Source of the DNA: Margaritifera margaritifera
Lineage: Eukaryota; Mollusca; Bivalvia; Unionida; Margaritiferidae
Assembly (NCBI GenBank): GCA_029931535.1
Contig: JAQPZY010001675.1
Location: forward strand, 1,234,501 to 1,298,500
DNA length: 64,000 bases
Reading direction: 5' to 3'
Part shown: positions 23,985 to 37,600 of the stretch, one piece after another
Numbering within the stretch: position 1 is the first letter of the stretch
How the letters are laid out: each line of letters opens with the position of its first letter
Program-made: the position numbers and the translations under genes
Notes under the pieces: generated by a model
Database searches by the model: none
Seen by the model: only the letters and a program-made list of their open reading frames with translations
Told to the model about the DNA's origin: nothing

Positions 23985-25107
23985 ATAAGCACAGAGGCTG
24001 TCAATCAATTATCCCATGACAGATTTTAAATAGATAAGAACAGAGGCTGTCAATCAACTATCCCATGACAGACATTACATGGAAAAGCATGGAGATTGTC
24101 AATCAAATATCCCGTGACATACTTTCCGTGGAAAAGAACAAAGATTGTCAATCAAATATCCCATGACAGACCTTACATGGATAAGCATGGAGGCTGTCAA
24201 TCAACTATCCCATGATAGACATTACGTGGATAATCACGGAGGCTGTCAATCAATTATCCCATTACAGACATTAAATACAAAAACATGGAGATTGTCAGTC
24301 AACTATCCCATGACAGACTTTACATGGATAAGCATGGATGCTGCCAATCTACTATCCCATGACAGACATTACATGGAAAAGCATGGAGGCTGTCTATCAA
24401 CTATCACATGACAGACATTATATGGATAAGCACGGAGGCTGTCAATCAACTATCACATAATAGACATTACAGGGATACGCATGGAGGCTGTCAATCAACT
24501 ATCCCATGACAGACATTACATGGATAAGCATGGAGGCTGTCCATCAGCTATCTGATCACAGACATTACATGGAAAAGCACGAAGGTTGTCAATCAACTAT
24601 CCCATGACAGACATTACATGGTTAAGCATGGAGGCTGTTCATCAACTTTCCCATGACAGACATTAGATGGATAAGCATGGAGGCTGTCAATCAACTTTCC
24701 CATGACAGACATTAGATGGATAAGCATGGAGGCTGTCTATTAACTATCCCATGACAGACTATACATGGATAAGCATGGAGGCTGTCAATCAACTTTCCCA
24801 TGACAGACATTAGATGGATAAGCATGGAGGCTGTCTATCATCTATCCCATGACAGACTTTACATGGATAAGCATGGAGGCTGTCAATCAACTTTCCCATG
24901 ACAGACATTAGATGGATAAACATGGAGGCTGTCAATCAACTTTCCCATGACAGACATTAGATGGATAAGCATGGAGACTGTCTATCAACTATCCCATGAC
25001 AGACATTACATGGATAAGCACAGGGCTGTCTATCAACTATCCCATGACAGACATTACATGGAAAAGCACGGAGGATGTCAATCAACTATCCCATGACAGA
25101 CTTTACA
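23985..25107. repeat. 49-bp minisatellite, about 23 copies
   Basis: A unit containing CCCATGACAGACATTACATG, GATAAGCATGGAGGCTGTC and AATCAACTAT repeats with period 49 bp. Changes concentrate in a few positions (ACATGG/AGATGG, CAATCA/CTATCA). It ends about 450 bp beyond the stop codon of the Rab gene, on its 3' side. Not coding. Confidence 0.95.
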
Positions 25108-25343
25108 ATGACTCGCTAACCAATTTAAGCATGCAGCTATACATGAATGTTTACCTACATATGTTTCACATATTTATAACTTTTTTGTAAAAATTCTTGC
25201 CCAACTTATATGAAACTTTCACCACATACTTATAATTCCTCTGTCATTTACCCATATTTTTTTAAAGAAGAGAAATGCAAATCTTAATGGAAAAGCTGTG
25301 CAGATTAGTGGATGGAGCATTCTACAATGTTCTGAGAGGTCAA

Positions 25344-25349
25344 TTTAAT
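25344..25349 (-). terminator. Candidate ATTAAA polyadenylation signal
   Basis: On the minus strand ATTAAA lies about 205 nt past the Rab stop codon. It is the best hexamer I found nearby; no AATAAA was seen between 25000 and 25550. This is a weak call. Confidence 0.25.
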
Positions 25350-25553
25350 AACATTGCTATTTTAAGCCTCATTTGTGCAAAATTCCCCATATTTATATTT
25401 AGAAAATGCAGTAGGATTACTTCTGAAAGTTTTCAGAAGAAAATCTTTAACTTTACAAAAATGTATAAACTACTGTGTAGTTAGTAGGTCAAGTGGTAAA
25501 TTCAAATTAATCAATATGAAGATGAATCAGTCCTTTATCTGTCAAGATGAAGG

Positions 25554-25675
25554 TCAGGATTGTCCCCCTCCACAACAGCCCCTTCTCTTTGGTGCTTCTT
25601 GCTGATTTTTCCTTAAATAGACTTTACTCCCTTGTCTTTTAGGTTCATACACATCAGCATCTGGAAGCATTTTGG
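25554..25675 (-). CDS. RAB22A: Rab exon 7 (C-terminal, stop)
   Basis: Acceptor TTATTTCCAG precedes the exon. It completes a split Ala codon and encodes the hypervariable tail ending [10 protein letters not shown] and TGA (25556-25554). The basic run KRR before the cysteines fits a prenylated Rab tail. Five residues after CC is longer than the usual zero to three. Confidence 0.88.
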
Positions 25676-28600
25676 CTGGAAATAATAGAATATTTGTTCT
25701 AGATCACAAAATTTTCATAAGCATACAATTTTGACAGTACATTGATTTATTATAGTTTCAAGAGGCCAAAGTGGTCCTGATAACACTCACCTTGCTACAT
25801 AACTTTACAGTTGCCCATTTCACTTAGCAAACTCATGTAGTATTGTAAAAACAGAATCTATGTAAACAATCTCCCAAACTTTACACCTGTCTATTTTACC
25901 TATTTTAATAAAGTTTGATAAAAATTATTTCCAAAGATAAAGGCGTAAATAATATGCACATTCTCTTGCTCATAATCAAAGTCATCCAAGAGCTTTAAAA
26001 GTTAAGTTTACAAACAATGCTTTATTTTGTGGTCTACAGTCAAATGGCTTTCACAAATTTGAAATTATAATTCACTGGTTGTGTTTTTTTTAAAATAGGC
26101 CATCAGTTTCTTTACTCTTGGTAATTAAATTTCAAAGTGTTTCAGAAGAAAAGCATATTAGCTTATTTTTTTTAATTAAAAGCTAAAAATACAAAATATA
26201 AATTTCAAATAATATGTGAGTAATGGCACTGAATATATCAAATGCCATAAAATAATGCACAATACATGTAATAATATATAAATGACTAATGTTTTAGAAA
26301 CTTTAACATGACAACTCTAGCAACTGTCAAACTTTATTTCACCAAACATATCAAACCTGCTTTCAAATATTTAAAAAATTCAAACGATATATAGGATATT
26401 TTCTTTTCCTACATTAATACCAGATGTATTTCATTATGTGGCACAAAAAAAGTGATATTTTAACGAGTGACAAAGCTACGAGTTAAAATATATTGCTTTT
26501 GGTATCACAAGATGAAATATATCCTGTATTATTACATACCGAAATTGCTCCAGAATCGAAGCTTATAAGATTAAGCACACTCTTCAGCACCACACCCACC
26601 CCACCCCCCTTTTTGTAAATTCACCTCACTTTCATAGGCTAATCATATAAATATCAGTGACTTAAGAGAGTGGTAGGATTGGGATGACCTACTTTGTCAC
26701 ATTAAATAACATGTGTGACATTTTGTAAACTATTTGATCATATCTGACCACAAGCAAGTCCAATTCAGCAATGCATCAAAGTGGGATTATCATTGTTGTC
26801 AAGGAAGTAAGGGAAAATAACTTCAGAGAGATGCTAAAAACGTCAATTCAAATTTCTTCAGCAAAAATTAATTCCCATGTCTGAAATGTAATGCAGTTTC
26901 TATTTATTTGTTCTTGTTCACAAAGTGCTCATTTTTGTTGCTGCAGGTATAACTACTGTAGGCACACACAATCAAGCATTGCATGGCATGATGGGAAATC
27001 ATGTATTTTCACATGTGAAAATATAAGGATATATTTTCACATGTGAAAATATAAGGATATATTTTCACATGTGAAAATATGGGAATGAAAAAATGATGAA
27101 AATTATTCTGCCAATAATTTCCTATATTTCCTATATTTCACACTTAAGTATATGATAAAAGCATACATTCCAAGTCTGATGCAAATCAGATCAGAAATGA
27201 GGTCTTGAGAGTGGTAATAAGCTCAAACAATTATATGCAAGATCACCTCATTAATATGCATAGTTCTCACTCATTACTGAACTTGTCCAAGATCTTAATG
27301 ATATAAGCATATATTTCAAGTTTGATCAAAATCAGATCAGAAATATGGCTTCCAGGATAGTAGCAAGCTCAGCCAATCTGATGCAAGATCATCTCATTTA
27401 TATGCATAGATCTTGCTCATATTTGAACTAGTCCAAGATATTGATGATATAAACCTATATTTCTAGTTTTACCAAAATCTGATGAAAAACATGGCCTCTG
27501 CAGTGGTAACATGTAAATGTTAATGGATGGACGAGGTTGTGTTACTTATTGCAATAAAGAGATCCTGATTTGGTACTTATCTCAATACATACCTTGTGCT
27601 TATTTTTGTGTGAAAAACCTAAGGTAACTATTGCTATTTTTCAAGCAGCCATTTCATTTAAATCCACAAGGTATATCATTATCAATACTAGCACGAAATG
27701 GACAACAATTGAAGGGAAAAAAATGATAAAAAGTATAAATTAAGCCTGTCTGCAAATCTAGGAACTTCATCGATTAAAAGTCGTCAATAATTTTAAGAAA
27801 TTACATTATAAAATTTTAATTCTTAGATTGCGTTGTCCATATCATGATATTGGGTGGAGATATGATATAATGTATTGTCAAAATTATATAAATATTCATA
27901 ATATGCATTGCCATATTGCTACAAGTCTATTCATGATGTTAAATTACAATTTTTGTGATTAAAATGATTTATGTTTGAAATGCTTAAAATATTTCTGAAG
28001 GCTTGGTCTGGTACTTTTGCATGTATTTTTAAGCATTCACCTGGATAATATCCACATTAGGGCATCTTGTGATATTTTAGTTCTGCCACCAGTTCATTGC
28101 ATAAGCTTTCATTGTATTATTGATATATTCCAGTAGCTGTACAATTGTATGATATATTGCAGTATTAGCTGTACCATTGTATTATTGATATATTGCAGTA
28201 TTAGCTGTATCATTGTATTATTGATATATTCCAGTATTAGCTGTACCATTGTATTATTGATATATGCCAGTAGTAGCTGTACCATTGTATTACTGATATA
28301 TGCCAGTAGTAGCTGTACAATTGTATTACTGATATATTGCAGTAGTAGATGTACCATTGTATTATTGATATATTCCAGTAGTAGATGTACCATTCTATTA
28401 TTGATATATTCCAGTAGTAGATGTACCATTCTATTATTGATATATTCCAGTAGTAGCTATACCATTGTATTATTGATATATTGCAGTATTAGATGTACCA
28501 TTGTATTATTGATATATTCCAGTAGTAGCTATACCATTGTATTATTGATATATTCCAGTAGTAGCTGTACCATTGTATTATTGATATATGCCAGTAGTAG

Positions 28601-31600
28601 ATGTACCATTGTATTATTGATATATTCCAGTATTAGCTATACCATTGTATTATTGATATATGCCAGTAGTAGCTGTACCATTGTATTATTGATATATTCC
28701 AGTAGTAGATGTACCATTGTATTATTGATATATTCCAGTATTAGCTATACCATTGTATTATTGATATATTCCAGTAGTAGCTGTACCATTGTATTATTGA
28801 TATATTCCAGTAGTAGCTGTAGGATTGTATTTTTGTAATATTCCAGTAGTAGATGTAACAATGTATTATTGATATATTCCAGTAGTAGCTGTACCATTGT
28901 ATAATTGATATATTCCAGTAGTAGATGTACCATTGTATTATTGATAAATGCCAGTAGTAGCTGTACCATTGTATTATTGATATATGCCAGTAGTAGCTAT
29001 ACCATTGTATTATTGATATATTCCAGTAGTAGCTGTACCATTGTATTATTGATATATTCCAGTAGTAGCTGTACCATTGTATTATTGATATATTCCAGTA
29101 GTAGCTGTAGGATTGTATTTTTGTAATATTCCAGTAGTAGATGTAACAGTGTATTATTGATATATTCCAGTAGTAGATGTACCATTGTATTATTGATATA
29201 TTCCAGTAGTAGCTGTACCATTGTATTATTGATATATTCCAGTAGTAACTGAACCATTGTATTATTGATATATTCTAGTAGTAGCTGTAAAATTCTAGTA
29301 TTTATATATTCCAGGAGTAGCTGTATCATTGTATTATTGATATATTCTAGTAGTAGCTGTAAATTTCTAGTACTTATATATTCCAGTAGTAGCTGTACCA
29401 TTGTATTATTGATATATACCAGTAGCTGTACCATTCTATTATTGATATATTCCAGTAGTAGCTGTACCATTGTATTATTGATATATTCCAGTAGTAGCTG
29501 TACCATTGTATTATTGATATATTGCAGTATTAGATGTACCATTGTATTATTGATATATTCCAGTAGTAGCTGTATCATTGTATTATTGATATATGCCAGT
29601 AGTAGCTGTAGGATTGTATTATTGATATATTCCAGTAGTAGATGTACCATTGTATTATTGATATATTCCAGTAGTAGCTGTATCATTGTATTATTGATAT
29701 ATTCCAGTAGTAGCTGTATCACTGCATTATTGATATATGCCAGTAGTAGCTGTACCATTGTATTATTGATATATGCCAGTAGTAGCTGTACCATTGTATT
29801 ATTGATATATTCCAGTAGTAGCTGTACCATTGTATTATTGATATATGCCAGTAGTAGCTGTAGGATTGTATTATTGATATATACCAGTAGTAGCTGTATC
29901 ATTGTATTATTGATATATTCCAGTAGTAGATGTACCATTGTATTATTGATATATTCCAGTAGTAGATGTACCATTGTATTATTGATATATATCAGTAGTA
30001 GCTATACCATTGTATTATGGATATATTCCAGTCGTAGCTGTACCATTCTATTATTGATATATTCCAGTAGTAGATGTACCATTGTATTATTGATATATTC
30101 CAGTAGTAGCTGTATCATTGTATTATTGATATATTCCAGTAGTAGCTGTAGGATTGTATTATTGATATATTCCAGTAGTAGATGTACCATTGTAGTATTG
30201 ATATATTCCAGTAGTAGATGTACAGTTGTATTATTGATATATGCCAGTAGTAGCTGTACCATGGTATTATTGATATATGAAAGTAGTAGATGTACCATTG
30301 TATTATTGATATATTCCAGTAGTAGCATTCCAGTAGTAGCTGTACCATTGTATTATTGATATATTGCAGTAGTAGATGTACCATTGTATTATTGATATAT
30401 TCCAGTAGTAGCTATACCATTGTATTATTGATATATTGCAGTAGTAGATGTACCATTGTATTATTGATATATTCCAGTAGTAGATGTACCATTGTATTAT
30501 TGATATATTCCAGTAGTAGCTGTACCACTGTATTATTGATATATTCCAGTAGTAGATGTACCATTGTATTATTGATATATTCCAGTAGTAGATGTACCAT
30601 TGTATTATTGATATATTCCAGTAGTAGATGTACCATTGTATTATTGACATATTCCAGTAGTAGCTGTACCATTGTATTATTGATATATTCCAGTAGTAGC
30701 TATACCATTGTATTATTGCTATATTGCAGTAGTAGCTGTACCATTGTATTATTGATATATTCCAGTAGTAGCTATACCATTGTATTATTGCTATATTGCA
30801 GTAGTAGATGTACCATTGTATTATTGATATATTCCAGTAGTAGCTGTACCATTGTATTATTGATATATTGCAGTAGTAGCTGTACCATTGTATTATTGAT
30901 ATATTGCAGTAGTAGCTGTGCCATTGTATTATTGATATATTGCAGTAGTAGCTGTACCATTGTATTATTGATATATTGCAGTAGTAGCTGTACCATTGTA
31001 TTATTGATATATTGCAGTAGTAGCTGTACCATTGTATTATTGATATATTGCAGTAGTAGCTGTACCATTGTATTATTGATATATTGCAGTAGTAGCTGTA
31101 CCATTGTATTATTGATATATGCCAGTAGTAGCTGTACCATTCTATTATTGCTATATTGCAGTAGTAGCTATACCATTGTATTATTGATATATTGCAGTAG
31201 TAGCTATACCATTGTATTATTGATATATGCCAGTAGTAGCTATACCATTGTATTATTGATATATGCCAGTAGTAGCTATACCATTGTATTATTGATATAT
31301 TGCAGTAGTAGCTGTACCATTGTATTATTGATATATGCCAGTAGTAGCTATACCATTGTATTTTTGATATATTGCAGTAGTAGCTATACCATTGTATTAT
31401 TGATATATTGCAGTAGTAGCTGTACCATTGTATTATTGATATATTCCAGTAGTAGCTGTACCATTGTATTATTGATATATGCCAGTAGTAGCTATACCAT
31501 TGTATTATTGATATATTGCAGTAGTAGCTATACCATTGTATTATTGATATATTGCAGTAGTAGCTGTACCATTGTATTATTGATATATGCCAGTAGTAGC

Positions 31601-34600
31601 TATACCATTGTATTATTGATATATTGCAGTAGTAGCTATACCATTGTATTATTGATATATTCCAGAGGGAGCTGTACCATTGTATTATTGATATATGCCA
31701 GTAGTAGCTGTACCATTGTATTATTGATATATTGCAGTAGTAGCTATACCATTGTATTATTGATATATGCCAGTAGTAGCTGTACCATTGTATTATTGAT
31801 ATATACCAGTAGTAGCTGTATTATTGTATTATTGATATATTCCAGAGGGAGCTGTACCATTGTATTATTGATATATGCCAGTAGTAGCTGTACCATTGTA
31901 TTATTGATATATGCCAGTAGTAGCTGTACCATTGTATTATTGATATATGCCAGTAGTAGCTGTACCATTGTATTATTGATATATGCCAGTAGTAGCTGTA
32001 CCATTGTATTATTGATATATTCCAGAGGGAGCTGTACCATTGTATTATTGATATATGCCAGTAGTAGCTGTACCATTGTATTATTGATATATGCCAGTAG
32101 TAGCTGTACCATTGTATTATTGATATATTCCAGTAGTAGCTGTACCATAGTATTTTGAATATATTCCAGAGAGAGCTGTACCATTGTATTATTGATATAT
32201 GCCAGTAGTAGCTGTACCATTGTATTATTGATATATTCCAGTAGTAGCTGTACCATTGTATTATTGATATATTCCAGTAGTAGCTGTACCATTGTATTAT
32301 TGATATATTCCAGAGGGAGCTGTACCATTGTATTATTGATATATTGCAGTAGTAGCTGTACCATTGTATTATTGATATATACCAGTAGTAGCTGTACCAT
32401 TGTATTATTGATATATGCCAGTAGTAGCTGTACCATTGTATTATTGATATATGCCAGTAGTAGCTGTACCATTGTATTATTGATATATGCCAGTAGTAGC
32501 TGTACCATTGTATTATTGATATATTCCAGAGGGAGCTGTACCATTGTATTATTGATATATGCCAGTAGTAGCTGTACCATTGTATTATTGATATATGCCA
32601 GTAGTAGCTGTACCATTGTATTATTGATATATGCCAGTAGTAGCTGTACCATTGTATTATTGATATATTCCAGAGGGAGCTGTACCATTGTATTATTGAT
32701 ATATGCCAGTAGTAGCTGTACCATTGTATTATTGATATATGCCAGTAGTAGCTGTACCATTGTAGTATTGATATATTCCAGAGGGAGCTGTACCATTGTA
32801 TTATTGATATATGCCAGTAGTAGCTGTACCATTGTATTATTGATATATACCAGTAGTAGCTGTACCATTGTATTATTGATATATGCCAGTAGTAGCTGTA
32901 CCATTGTATTATTGATATATGCCAGTAGTAGCTGTACCATTGTATTATTGATATATGCCAGTAGTAGCTGTACCATTGTATTATTGATATATGCCAGTAG
33001 TAGCTGTACCTGAAAATGTGTAGTTCATTGTTCCGGATTTGCTATTGCTTCAGATTTAGTACCATACTATCATTGGTCACTTTTTTCACATTTTTCAATA
33101 TTTGCCCAAAATAACTTAGTTATTTAAATACATACCTATGCTAGTGAATAATTCTGGAATATTTACAGCCGTTAGTGCACTGGTCTCTGTAAAGACTGCA
33201 CCTATATTGTCTGCATATTCTTGAGCATCTGAAACACAATAAGAAATTCAATGAAAAACTTCATTCATGTTTCTTTTTGGAGCAGTGGTGACTCAGAGGT
33301 TAGTGTGCCAGACTTGTGACCTGAAGGTTCAAATCTTGTTAAGACCAGGTTGGGTCAGCCACCACTTTGTCTCTGGGAAGGCACTCTACTCAAACTGCAT
33401 TGGCATAACATAACCTTTCATGTGTTGTGCCATTAAACTCCAATTGATAAATCAATCAATCAATCATGTTTCTTTTGCACACATATACTGTAAGAACTAA
33501 ATTGACCAAGCAACAAGTAGTCAATGACAATACTGTTCAGACATTTATGCAAACGTAGTCAAACTTGATATATCTGTCATTTTTATATGGTTCAGAATTT
33601 CTCCCATGATAAGACATGAAGGGGGGGGGGGGGAGGAGCCCTATAAAAAATCTGTCAAAAAATAATGGTTGGGCTTATTGTCAGACAAAGATATCCTTAG
33701 GAAATATTTGCCAGAATTTTGTAAAAATGGGAGTGGGATTATCACTGGATAAATACAGCAACCACTAAAATATACCATATATGTTTGCTTATAAGTCCAG
33801 TCCAAATACAAACAACATGGACCCTGATCTGCTGTCGCATAATGCAGATCAGGGTCTATGTTGTTTGTTGTACTGATTAGTCCTAACAAACTGCATAGAC
33901 CCAAATCTGCTGAAGCATTATGCTATGGCAGATATCGGTCTGTGCTGTTTGCAGTTGGACTCATCTTATAAACAAGTATAGATGGTAATAATCAGTTAAA
34001 AATTTCCAATTATACTTTTTTTCACATCATGAAAGTTGTCTATAAAGGAAACATAATGGATCAAAAAAATGTCCTTTGTCATCTGGCATCCATTATATAG
34101 ATCTTAAATATGTACCGTATATACTCACGTGTAAGCCGATACCAACTGCAAACTGCATAGACCCATATCTGCCGTCTCATAATGCGTCGGCAGATCTGGG
34201 TCTATGCAGTTTGTAAGGACTAATCAGTAGAACAAACAACATAGACTCTGATCTGCCAGCACATTATGTGACAGCAGATCAGGGTCTATGTTGTTTGCAT
34301 TTGGACCCAGGTTATACGTGAGTATAGATGGTAAGCAGAATTATTTATAAGAGTGTAATCAATGATTACATAGCTCACCTCTACTTTCACTTTCTCCAGT
34401 AGACATTGTACACATTATCATGTAGAAAATAAATTCAGACTAAAGTGAACTTGGCCCCTTTTCCAACTAAATATTTTTCCCAATCATTTATGTTTACATT
34501 TGAACTTTTAATCATTTTAAATTTGAAATGTTGAACTTTTAACTGGCACTATATAGCCAGTATTGTGCTGACATATCATGAAACCACTGAACCACCTAAC

Positions 34601-37600
34601 TACCTACCCACCTAACTACCTACCCACCTAACTACCTACCCACACACCTACCTACTGTGACAGGGTATAAAAGACATAAAAGAATAAAGAGAACATTTTT
34701 TTCTATCATATCAAAATAGAGGAAATAAGTTGATAATAAACAGGTTGATGTTATTTTTGTATTAATTTTGCTAAATCATTACTCTTAAAATCTGCTTGAA
34801 TAGCTAGTATCTTGTTCACCTCTAGAAGCCAGATATTACTCAAATCTTTGAGTAACCTTGGAGTGACAGTCAGCAGTACATAGTTCATGCATCAATAATT
34901 ACCTTGATTTACCACTACAGGTGAGGCCTCACATGAAAACCATGCAGCATACTCACCTTATCAAGTTCATGGTTGGAACCTAAATATTGTCTAAGAAATG
35001 AACTCTTAACACAAAATGTGCATAAAGTCACTGAGCATGAGATATGGGTCACAGAGACCCCTTTTGGTAAAAAGGATGTAGAACTTCTCAAGATGCATCC
35101 ACTCACCAAATTTCATGATTCTTGGTAGGATAGTATGCATACAACAAGCCAAAAACTCACGTGGTTCTGAATTCTGAGCTAAATACAAAAACTGAACCAA
35201 AGCCATTAAAAGATGAAATATTGGTCATGGTGAGCCTCTTTTGTTGTAAGAGTGTGGTTGTCACAGAGATTACAGCATGAACAATGCCTGAGAAATGAAC
35301 ATCAAACACAATATTTAACCCAAGTCAGTGAAGCATAAAATATGGTCAACATGGACCTGCTACAGTGGTCCCCCTCTTATAAGGCCACCCCTTCTGCAGC
35401 AAGAAAGTGGCCTTATAAGACGGGTGGCCTTTCTAGAGGGGGATCACACAGTTGTGAGTAATAACTACATATAAAGTATAAAAGATGTAACTAATTTATA
35501 TATATTTAATATTTGCATTTAAAAATCACAGGAATATTATCTGGTTAAGGACTAAATATGATAAAACTAATCAATGTTATTTTTTAAAAATATGAATAAT
35601 CATGAATCGTGGTGCAAAACCACATTGTCGGTAAATTCGGGGCACAAATATTTGGTTGCAAATATCCCTGTACGTCCGTTGATTCCGTCTTCCCACTAAA
35701 GTTGAATGCATATTGACGATGTTTATTTGAATCTTTCTGACATAAAATTTCTCAGTAGTTATCAAAAGACTCTCCCTCTTTTCGTTTTAATTTAATTGCT
35801 TTCATTTTTGTTCTAAACTGAGAATGTCTGACGATATTTTGCGACAACTTATTCCTTCGCGGGCAATCACGCGTGAGGCAGTGTTTACAACGGAAGTGAG
35901 TCTGTCACGTGATCGACTTTTTTTTCTTCTTCTCCAGTCTGGTACCCGGTTATGTATATTTCATAATCTATTAGAGTGAAGCCAGAAAGGCTAACATACC
36001 ATTTTACTATCTGGCGACCGGATGTCACGCTGACTTGAGCCGAACAATGCTGTGCTTCTCAGCGGTTAGCTTTTGTCATCTTGATAATTATCGGTGGTAA
36101 TAATAGCCAGTAATTATCAAAGTGACAAAAGCTAACATCTAAGGAACACATGGCAGTAAGGATAATCGGATTACTTACCTCTTTGTAAGCATTAAAGTTA
36201 CTTTATTGGCATATTGGAACAAAATGTCAATGTGTTGAATTGAGAAATTAAAAAATATTATTGAGATTTTACTCTGTAAACAACCATTATGTGGCCGCTT
36301 GCGAGGGGTAAATTTGACCGTTTTTGCACTAAAATGCTGGCCGCTGGTCGCGTTAGAGGGGTGGCCGTCCTTGAGGGGTACTTTTGAACACAAACTCGTC
36401 GGTGCCAAGGGATTGTGGCCTTATAAAGCGGGTGGCCGCTGGTCAGGGGGGCCGTTCAAGAGGGGGACCACTGTACTGAAATGAGGGAGAAGTGCTTATA
36501 AAGATCCATCCCCAAGTTTCATGATTCTGTATAGGATAGTATGCACAGAGCATGCCAAAAATAGGTGGTCATTAGCTAAATGCAACAACTTAACCTAAGC
36601 CAGTATAGACGAGGGTATAGTACTTATCAAGATGCATCCTCTCACCATGTTTCATCATTCCAGATATAGCTGTATTATACAGTAGGTAAAACACTGATAT
36701 GGTCATGAGCTAAATGCAAAAAACTGTAAATGTAGGTAACAATGACTTTCTTTTGTTGTAAGGGTGTGGTACTAATAGGGATGCATACAATCACCTAATT
36801 TGATGATTCTGGATACAACTAGTGCTCGAGACCAAAACCAAGGTAGTGAAGCATGAAATATGGGTCACAGTGGTCTACTTTTATGATGTAGGTATAGTAC
36901 TCATCAAAATACATCTCCTCACCACAATTCATGAATCTTGGTATAACAGTATGTATACAGGGTGCTAAACAAGCCTATTTGGTTTTGAGCTAAACCCCAA
37001 AACATAACCTAAGACAGTGAAATGTGAAATGTAGGTCACAGTGACATTCTTTTGTGGTAAGGGTGTGGTAATAATAGAGATGCATACAATCATCCAGTTA
37101 GATGACTCTAGCATAAACAGTGCTTGAGAAATCAACTTAAAACACATAATTTTACCAAAGTCAGTGAAGTATGAAATATAGGTCACAGTGATCTACCAAC
37201 TTTCAGGAATCTATGTATGTGTGTGTATATAAATATTAAAGGTGCTAAAAACACCTATCTGGTCATAAGCTAAATGCAAAAACATAACCTAAGCCAGTAA
37301 AATGTGAAATGAAGGTCACAGTGATATTCTTTTGTGGTAAAGGTATGGCACTAATAGAGATGCATACCATCATCTAGTTTGATGATGCTAGCCTGAATAG
37401 AGCTTTCAGAAATAAACTTAAAATACACAATTTAATCAAAGTCAGTGAAGCATGAAATATAGGTCATAGTGACCTACATTTCAGATAAGGGTGTAGTACT
37501 CGTCAAGATGCATCCCCTCAACAAGTTTCATGAATCTAGGTATAACAGTATATACATACCGGGTGCAAAAACCTAGTTGGTCATGAGCTCAATGCAAAAA

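Noticed and set aside
28108..33010. CRISPR-like regular repeats
   Set aside because: Units are contiguous without unique spacers, and the genome is eukaryotic.
28149..33013. Very long ORFs (up to 600 codons plus, 410 codons minus) through 12-residue repeats
   Set aside because: Unit length 36 bp is a multiple of three and lacks stops in some frames on both strands. There are no start context, splice sites or non-repeat protein parts, and the array lies in a Rab intron.
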